From Paraflavitalea soli (lineage in GTDB: Bacteria > Bacteroidota > Bacteroidia > Chitinophagales > Chitinophagaceae): DNA of 64,000 nt. Within the stretch, counting starts at the first letter, position 1. Each line of letters starts with the position of its first letter. The translations under genes and the position numbers were made by a program. Under the pieces are notes generated by a model. The model saw only the letters and a list, made by a program, of their open reading frames with translations, had not been told where the DNA came from and did not search any database. Positions 52,304 through 60,000 of the stretch are shown piece by piece. The stretch covers positions 1,926,546-1,990,545 of the forward strand of contig NZ_CP032157.1 in assembly GCF_003555545.1 (NCBI RefSeq), read 5' to 3'.

Positions 52304-55300
52304 ATGGGTACGTTCAATTTTTATCCTGAATTTGTAGCTGACCAGGTGTTAACAGCCGACCACCTGAATGAGCTGTTTGATTACCTCGACGAGCAGGACA
52401 GACTTACCCGGCGTTGCCTCATTGGCATCGGTATCGTCTGCGGACTGGAAGTAACCTATACCGGGGCCGATATCCGTATCAGTCGTGGCGCAGGTGTCAC
52501 CTCCAAAGGATATTTCATTGAGCATGCCGCCAGCACATACACCCATTTCAGGCCCTATACCTTGCCCCTCAATCCCGAAAGTCCGCCACCGGCTGAGAGC
52601 ATCATCAACCCTTTCCCGTACAACACCTTTGCGATGTATGAGCTGATCGGCGCCCCCGAAGCGGGCGATACCGCTATCAGCGCCAGTGCGGCCTTCCTGG
52701 CCAACTATGCCGTCGTATTGTTCCTCGAAATAAAAGCCACCAACTTAAAAAATTGCACCACCAATGATTGTGACGATAAAGGCCGGGAAATAACCATCAC
52801 TGTAAAACCCCTGCTGATCAAAAAGACCGACCTCAGCAATCCTGCTTTTAAGTGCAATGATGAGTCTGATCCCAACCTGTCAGCAGGCATCATTGAAGCA
52901 GGTAAAGCCGCCTTACCCGAAATATTGCTGAAGCGTTACAATATCCCGTATCAGCCCCTGACCTCCTCCGACAGCGTGCTACAGGCATTTCATACACTTA
53001 CCCCGGCTGCTGTGCAGGGTGATATAGCCGCCGCCTACACCAAGGTCTATGATACTTTTAAAGGACTGCTGGGCATTGGCGCCAATCCATTCCTGGCCCT
53101 TACCGCCACCCTGGCCAACCTCTTTACCCAGGTGCAGGGAGGCAGCATGATCTATTCCCAATATTTTTATGACTTCCTCGATGACCTTATAAAAGCGTAT
53201 AACGAATTGCGCGGCGAAGGCAATGCCATCATTACCGCCTGCTGCCCCTGCGATAAACTATTCCCTTATCACATCGCACTCGGTGAGGCCAATAAGAACT
53301 CGAAGGATGCAGCCACCATTTACCGCAATTACTTTATCTATTCCCCTCTGTTCAATGACCAGAAGAACAGGCTGGCCGCCCTACAACTGTTGTTTGAACG
53401 CATGGTAGAACTGGCAAAGGCATTTGATCTGGCCAAAGCTACCGAGGCTTCCAAGTTCCCCATTAAGATAACACCCAGCACCTGGAGCCGGTCCGCATTA
53501 TCCAAACGCGCTATTCCGTTCTATTATAAACCAGCCCCCCTGTTTGAAAAATGGAACTATGAAAAAACAAGGTATGGCAAGCAAAAAACCAACCTGTCTT
53601 ATAGCTCTGATAGCTGGAATACAGCGCCCGTATTGGATTTTGTAAAGAATCCTTTGCAGTATGAGATAGAGCCCTTCACCTTCTTCCGTATCGAAGGCCA
53701 TGTAGGTAAGCAGTATACCGAAGCGTTGGGAGCGATACAAAAACTCAGGAGTGAATTCAGTCTGCCCTTCGATGTGGTAGTCGTCAAAGCCGGCGTATAC
53801 AATGAAACCGATATTGATCTTTCAAAATATACCTGTCAGCTCAACGACCTGGAGATAGCGTATGACATTGCCCGCCGCGAATGGGAAGCCACTATCGGAC
53901 AAACCATCGAATGGCTCAATGAGAACCAGGGACAGGCGAGAAAATACATCAAGAATCCTAAGAACCAACTCGCCATTTATATAGGCAAGCTGCAGCTGGC
54001 CAAAACCTTTATGGTAGACGACCTGCCTGCCTTCATTGCCAGGTATGTCGAGTTCATGGCCTTGTATGAATGGATCGAACTGGAATCCGAAAGCATCAGG
54101 GACACCCTGAGCGACCTCATCGAAAACCCCACAGAAGGCACCAACACTGTTTTCGTGGAAGACCTGATCGACCATTTTGATGAGGTTATGATGAGCGTGA
54201 AGAAAGGACCTTTCCGGGCATTACAGCAGGAATTCAAACGCAGGCTGAAGAATATCTATGCCAATCAGTTCCTGGATTACTATGCCCAAAAACACCCGAG
54301 CCTGGACCACAAGGCCGGCGTACCCCGTGGCGGCACCTTCATCCTCGTGTACGCCCATGAGCGGATCATTAACAATTCGTTCAATTCTTTCGATGCCGTC
54401 AGTATCGTGCCGGGCACCGTCATTGCCGATTTTTACCTGCCCTACCTCTGTTGCAGCGATTGTCCGCCCATAGCCTATATTATACAGGAGCAAAAGCCCG
54501 ACCCCATCAGACCCACCATCAATATTGTCCCCAAAGAATTTTGTAACAATGATGATGGTACATACGATGTAGTGGCATCACCTGCAGGTGGGGTACTGAC
54601 AGGCCCCGGTGTAAAACCCGGTGAATTCAAATTCAGCCCTTATGGTCTGCCCGTAGGCGAGCACTTGCTTACCTATGCCATTGATGGACAATCCGTCTCC
54701 GTAGTCATCAAAGTATTTGCTCCGGCATCAGAACCCGATTTCAATATTGATGTGGCCGAGCAGCCCAACCATAGCTTTATTGTTAAGCTGAGTCCCAATG
54801 TCACCGATGGCACCAAATACGAATGGTTTGTGAACGGTAGTCTTACTTACCTCACCATGCTGGTGGAAGACACCTTCACATTTCCGGAAAAACAAAAGGA
54901 TTTCATATTCACCCTGCGCCTGACCCATGGGCCTTGCGAACCCAGACTGGTGACCCGCGAGATCACCCTCACCAAAAAGGATGATGAACAACAATTAAAG
55001 CGTACAGTATGTTTCGATCAGAAAATAGAACTGGTCAAGGTACCGGCGGGAAGTAAGCTGGAAATAATCGATCCCGGTGGCCTCACCATCCAGGATGAAT
55101 TCATCCTTTTCAAAGGAGACGAACTAAAGACCACCACTACCTTCAACATCAAATACCGCCTCATAGACAGTGGCGGCAATGTGGTCAACACCACGCTGGA
55201 GCTTACCATTGTAGTAGTGCAGCCCACTTTCAATGTCCGGTATGAAATTGTGCCGGGAGGGCCCGGCAGGTATATACTCACTGCCCTCAATCCCAACCTG

Positions 55301-55543
55301 AGCTTTGCCCAGTGGGAACTGGCAGTAAACGGTACCTTCCCCTTTATAGCCAATGGAAGTCCGGCCGTTTTGGACCAGAAGTTTACCGATATTCAGGGAG
55401 GTATCCTTACCCTGATCATAAAAACCAAGACCGGAGAGACCACCGAATGTTTGGGTAAAGTATCCATAGACGTAAGCCAGGACCTGTTCAAAAAAATACA
55501 GGCAGCACCCAACGGAATGAATTTCCCCCTGATTAAAATATGA
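52304..55543 (+). CDS. eCIS large protein in the Pvc13 position, candidate fibre/host-contact protein
   Basis: The 1079-residue protein has a phage-like N-terminal segment (FYPEFVADQVLTADHLNELF, about 5-25, then a beta-rich domain to about 110), long helical regions (about 230-720), and beta domains like Ig or PKD modules (about 730-1060, for example EHLLTYAIDGQSVSVVIKVF). Cys clusters ITACCPCDK (near residue 310) and YLCCSDCPP (near 716) may form metal or disulfide sites. In Afp/PVC the gene after Pvc12 encodes the tail fibre, so a receptor-binding role is likely, but the protein is not a typical trimeric fibre. Translation overlaps the next gene by 4 bases. Confidence 0.6.
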   Translation: MGTFNFYPEFVADQVLTADHLNELFDYLDEQDRLTRRCLIGIGIVCGLEVTYTGADIRISRGAGVTSKGYFIEHAASTYTHFRPYTLPLNPESPPPAESIINPFPYNTFAMYELIGAPEAGDTAISASAAFLANYAVVLFLEIKATNLKNCTTNDCDDKGREITITVKPLLIKKTDLSNPAFKCNDESDPNLSAGIIEAGKAALPEILLKRYNIPYQPLTSSDSVLQAFHTLTPAAVQGDIAAAYTKVYDTFKGLLGIGANPFLALTATLANLFTQVQGGSMIYSQYFYDFLDDLIKAYNELRGEGNAIITACCPCDKLFPYHIALGEANKNSKDAATIYRNYFIYSPLFNDQKNRLAALQLLFERMVELAKAFDLAKATEASKFPIKITPSTWSRSALSKRAIPFYYKPAPLFEKWNYEKTRYGKQKTNLSYSSDSWNTAPVLDFVKNPLQYEIEPFTFFRIEGHVGKQYTEALGAIQKLRSEFSLPFDVVVVKAGVYNETDIDLSKYTCQLNDLEIAYDIARREWEATIGQTIEWLNENQGQARKYIKNPKNQLAIYIGKLQLAKTFMVDDLPAFIARYVEFMALYEWIELESESIRDTLSDLIENPTEGTNTVFVEDLIDHFDEVMMSVKKGPFRALQQEFKRRLKNIYANQFLDYYAQKHPSLDHKAGVPRGGTFILVYAHERIINNSFNSFDAVSIVPGTVIADFYLPYLCCSDCPPIAYIIQEQKPDPIRPTINIVPKEFCNNDDGTYDVVASPAGGVLTGPGVKPGEFKFSPYGLPVGEHLLTYAIDGQSVSVVIKVFAPASEPDFNIDVAEQPNHSFIVKLSPNVTDGTKYEWFVNGSLTYLTMLVEDTFTFPEKQKDFIFTLRLTHGPCEPRLVTREITLTKKDDEQQLKRTVCFDQKIELVKVPAGSKLEIIDPGGLTIQDEFILFKGDELKTTTTFNIKYRLIDSGGNVVNTTLELTIVVVQPTFNVRYEIVPGGPGRYILTALNPNLSFAQWELAVNGTFPFIANGSPAVLDQKFTDIQGGILTLIIKTKTGETTECLGKVSIDVSQDLFKKIQAAPNGMNFPLIKI

Positions 55544-57042
55544 GCAGAACGCCACATATAATTGAGCAACAATTCCTGGAGGTCACCTTCACCGACCGCC
55601 GGGAAGGCATGGGCCTCCAGGACCAGCTGGCTGCTATTTATAAAGAGAAAGTACTGCCCTTGCTGGAAACCGTGCTCAACGATCACGATCTGCCCAACCA
55701 CACCATTCAGATCGACGAGATCACTATCGATGCGGGTATACTGTCTTCCAAAAACTGGGAGCAGGAATTGGTAGAACGGTCCGTACAGCAATTCAAAGCC
55801 ATCCTGCAGAAAAAGTTGCTTTCTCCCTGGCCACGCCACAGCACGCAGCAGCAGCCACAGCTGCCGGTGGAGGAAGGTGTTCAGTGGTTGCCCGAAGCCG
55901 TCTTTCATTACAACAGGTTTATTGAGTTTGTAAGCACCGGAACTATGCCCGTCAGCGACAACCGGCATACCATACAGCAGACCATTACCGTGTTGTTGAA
56001 CAATAAAGCCGACTGGCAAACAGCTGCCAACAGGGTAGTGGTGCTCAGACTCCTGTACACCAATCAACAAGCCCTGGAAAGACTCCTGCGTCAATGTGGA
56101 GACATCGTAGAAGAAATTGTCCGTTGGTTGAATGAACAGCCAATACAGGAAGCATCCATTTATACAATACTATCCGCCATACCCGACCTTTACACCAGGC
56201 GATTATGGTTAAGCAGCCTGGTACTGATCAAGAAAGCACAGCAGCAGCAATCACTCATCACAGCCTTACACAAATCAGCACCCATACTTTTGTTGCAGGC
56301 ATTGATTGCCCATAACAAAGAACAGGTCAGACTACCGGATATCGTAGAAAAGCTGGATCCGCAGGTAGCCAACCTGTTGATAGATACCAATGAACCGTTC
56401 GCAATTACAATAAAAGAAGAAAACAGGCCTGCACCCCGTTCACCAAAAGAAGAGCAGGGAAATAAGATGGCAGAAGATAGGAACAAGGAAAAGGAAAGCG
56501 TGGAAGCCGGTGTAAAAAAAGAAACACAGCAGGAGGGAGCCGCCGTTCACCTGTACAATGCCGGCCTTATCATCCTGCATCCTTTTCTGTTGCCATTCTT
56601 CAGCAAGACCGGCTTAATAGATAAGAACAATCAATGGACCGATACAGCAGCCCACCAACGGGCCGTTTTATTGACCCAATACCTGGTAACAGGTGAAGAA
56701 AAGATACCCGAGTTTTACCTGCCCCTCAACAAGCTGTTGTGTGGATACCCGATGCGGGCCACCCTCGATGATCAACTCGAGTTAACAGCCCTCGAACAAC
56801 AGGAAGCTACCGCCTTGCTATCGGCTGTTATTGAGCACTGGGGCGCATTAAAGAATACCGGCATTGAAGCATTGCGTATTTCTTTCTTACAGCGTGCCGG
56901 TAAACTCATGCACACTGAAAAGGGCTGGTACCTGGTAACAGAGCAAAAATCATTTGATATATTAATGCAGTCATTACCCTGGGGCATCGGTCGTATCAAA
57001 ACGCCCTGGATGGAAGAATGGCTGCTCACCGATTGGACCTGA
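55540..57042 (+). CDS. eCIS tape measure protein (Pvc14-like)
   Basis: The 500-residue protein matches the contractile-injection-system tape measure family by its start, HIIEQQFLEVTFTDRREGMG and NHTIQIDEITIDAGIL, with a downstream block on the order of FKAILQKKL. The tape measure sets the length of the tube and sheath, so 500 residues suggests a tube of medium length. A charged low-complexity stretch (about 295-335, KEENRPAPRSPKEEQGNKMA) separates the N- and C-terminal parts. The C-terminal part (about 340-500) contains VHLYNAGLIILHPFLLPFF, as in relatives. Its start overlaps the previous gene as ATGA. Confidence 0.85.
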   Translation: MSRTPHIIEQQFLEVTFTDRREGMGLQDQLAAIYKEKVLPLLETVLNDHDLPNHTIQIDEITIDAGILSSKNWEQELVERSVQQFKAILQKKLLSPWPRHSTQQQPQLPVEEGVQWLPEAVFHYNRFIEFVSTGTMPVSDNRHTIQQTITVLLNNKADWQTAANRVVVLRLLYTNQQALERLLRQCGDIVEEIVRWLNEQPIQEASIYTILSAIPDLYTRRLWLSSLVLIKKAQQQQSLITALHKSAPILLLQALIAHNKEQVRLPDIVEKLDPQVANLLIDTNEPFAITIKEENRPAPRSPKEEQGNKMAEDRNKEKESVEAGVKKETQQEGAAVHLYNAGLIILHPFLLPFFSKTGLIDKNNQWTDTAAHQRAVLLTQYLVTGEEKIPEFYLPLNKLLCGYPMRATLDDQLELTALEQQEATALLSAVIEHWGALKNTGIEALRISFLQRAGKLMHTEKGWYLVTEQKSFDILMQSLPWGIGRIKTPWMEEWLLTDWT

Positions 57043-57049
57043 ATAAACT

Positions 57050-60000
57050 ATGTTCGCTTCCGCCGATAAAACCACCAGGCATAGCCAGGTACAGCAGAAA
57101 GCTGCTGACCCTGCTGCTTTTCTGCAAAGGAAAGCCGAACCTGCCTTCTTTGGCGGCAAACAGAACGAACCCTTCTTTTCTCCTTCCGCTCTTATCCAGA
57201 CCAAACTAAGCATCAGTCAGCCCAATGATCCCCATGAGAGGGAAGCCGATGCCATAGCAGAACGTGTCATGACCATGCCCGAGCCGGCTTCCGCAGCAGT
57301 ACCAGCACCTGCACCGGTAGGCGAAACCGAAAGAGAGGTACAAAAGCAGGAAGATGACCTGGCCCCCATGCCGGCCATGGAAATAGCGCCCAAACTGCAA
57401 TGCAAAGAAGAAAAAGAGGAAGAGAAGAAAATACAACCCAAATTATCCGATAGCATACTCCGCAAAGACGATGAAACCGGCGTAGAGGTAAAAGAGCCGG
57501 CTATTCCTGAGCTGCCCGCGCTCATCACCATCGACCGCAAGATTCGCGGCCCATGCCTCCCCACCATTATACAACGGCAGGGCAGGGCGCCGCCAACACC
57601 CCACCACAGTTTTGAAAGCAGCCTGCAAAGCACCAAAGGAAGTGGTTCACCTTTGCCCGACTCCACCCGCAGTTTCATGGAGAACAGGTTTGGAGCCGAC
57701 TTTAGTGGCGTACGCATACATACCGGTTCAACAGCCGTTCAGTTGAACAGGGAGGTGCATGCCCAGGCCTTTGCCCATGGCAATGATGTATATTTCAATT
57801 CCGGCAAATATGCGCCCCATACGCCGGATGGAGGATTTTTGCTCGCGCACGAGCTTACCCATACCATTCAGCAGGGCGCCAGTAAAACACTGTCGCCAAC
57901 AGCCATTGCTGCCAAAAGGCAAACCATCTACCGCCAGGCGGCCGATGCCTCACCACCACGCATCTCCAACCTCGATGCGGCAGTTAATATTGCCAAAGGC
58001 GAGATCGGCAAAGTAGATGCCGGCACCCTCGGGCCTGATGGATTCAGGACCGGATGGGATCGCCTCGTCGACTATTTCCAAACCTCCTTTGGAAGCGAAA
58101 GAATATTGGCCGAAGGCGCCCCCTACAAACCGGGCACCGTCAATATAGCCCACATCAAAAACCGCAAGATCATTTCCGGGATGAAACCCAATCAGCCCGA
58201 TCCCACCGTGCGGGAAAACAGGGATGCTATGCCAAGCTGGTGTGGCATATTCGTATTTTGGGCACTCAACAAAGCCGGACTACCCATGCCCAAGTGGGTA
58301 TTGGGCAAGGCGCCGGTGAACCCTGCTGCGGCTTATCCGAAGGGTTATGCCCCCAGGCCGGGTGATATTGCCTACCGTAACAAACTTTCGCACTTTGCCA
58401 TGGTCGAAAAGACCGAAGGCACCGATGTATATACCGTCAATGGCAACACTGCCGGCGAAAACAACCTGGGCGGCCAGATACAGGTAAAGAAACATGCCCT
58501 GAAAGACTGGACAGCCTTCTTCGATCCACTCTATGGCATTGATCCCAATAGCGTATCCGCGCCCGCTATGGCGGCCCGTCCCAAGACCCTGCAACAACTA
58601 CAGCAGGAAATCTTCGGCACCGTACAACGTATGGAAGAAGCAGGAGAAGAAATGACCGCCGAAAGCAGTGAGCAGGCTGCTACCGTACAAACCAAACCCG
58701 AGACCGGCAGCCTGGAAGTAAATGCCGCTGGCAAACTACAGACCATTGCACCAACTGTACCCGCCGTACAAACGAAACAGAAGCCACCTGCCTCCGCCGC
58801 ACCGGAAACCCAGGAAAAAGATAAGCTGTCCATCGAAGCCCCTTCGCCCGTACCAGGTCTCCAGCGTATGATGGATACAGGCCCGCCAGCTGCACCCATT
58901 ACCGGCATCAGTGGAGGCCGCAGCGGCGATATCATCCAATGCTCTTTCCTCGACGATGCCATGGCCCATATTGTCGATTTCCTCAGCGATATCCCCATCA
59001 CCCTCGATATCGATGTGGCCAAGGGCTGGCTGTTGGGTAAAGTACGGCAACTCTTGTCCTATATACCCGGCTACCGCGCACTGGGTGTCATATTGGGTTA
59101 TGACCCCGTGACCAGCTACCGGATAGAACGCAATGGACGCAATTTCATAGAAGCCGCACTCGACATCCTGCCCGGCGGCAGTATGTTGCAACGCAAACTC
59201 GAAGAATTGGGCGCCCTCGATCGTGCCGCCGCCTGGCTCGATACCCAACTGGCCGGTATTGAAGCCATCGTTGCCAATGTACGCAATGAGTTCTTCACTG
59301 CCTGGGAAGCCCTCGGCGTTAGAAATATCCTGGATGGCCCCACCGCTATCCTGCGCAACTTCGGCAGCATCATCGAACGCGCCATCAACAACATCGTACG
59401 TTTTGCAGTAACCGCCGCAGAGCAGTTGCTGTCCATGGTCAAGGAATACCTCATCAACCAACTGGTGACCTTCATACGGGAACAGACACCCGCTTACCCA
59501 TTGCTTCGCGTTGTGCTGGGCAAGGATCCCGTAACCGAAGAAGAAGTACCACGCAATGGCACCAATATCCTCAATGCCATGCTCGAACTGTCCGAAGCCG
59601 GCAGGGAACAGCGACGACAGATGCAGGATACCGGTACCTTCGAACGCGTGGCCGCCTGGATCGACACCGGCATAGGTATCTTCAGCGGGGCCTATGAACA
59701 GATCATCAATGCCTTCCACAATATCTGGAACCATGTGAGCATCGACAGTCTCATGGACCCTGTGGGCACCTTCCGCATGATCTACAATGAATTTGCAGCC
59801 CCTGTAGGCCGCGTGCTCCAATACATGGCCGATACCGCCATCATGATACTCACCTTCATCAAGGAAGTGTTAATGCGGCGCTTGTCCGTTTGGGCACGCA
59901 CCGTGCGCGGTTATCCGCTGGTCACCGTACTGCTGGGCAAAGATCCCTTCACCGACGAGACCGTACCGCGCAGCATTCCGAATATCATACGTGGCTTCAT

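Noticed and set aside
58736-59821. 361-codon minus-strand frame within the giant cargo gene
   Set aside because: It mirrors the repetitive codon pattern of the cargo gene, has no start signal and no family match.
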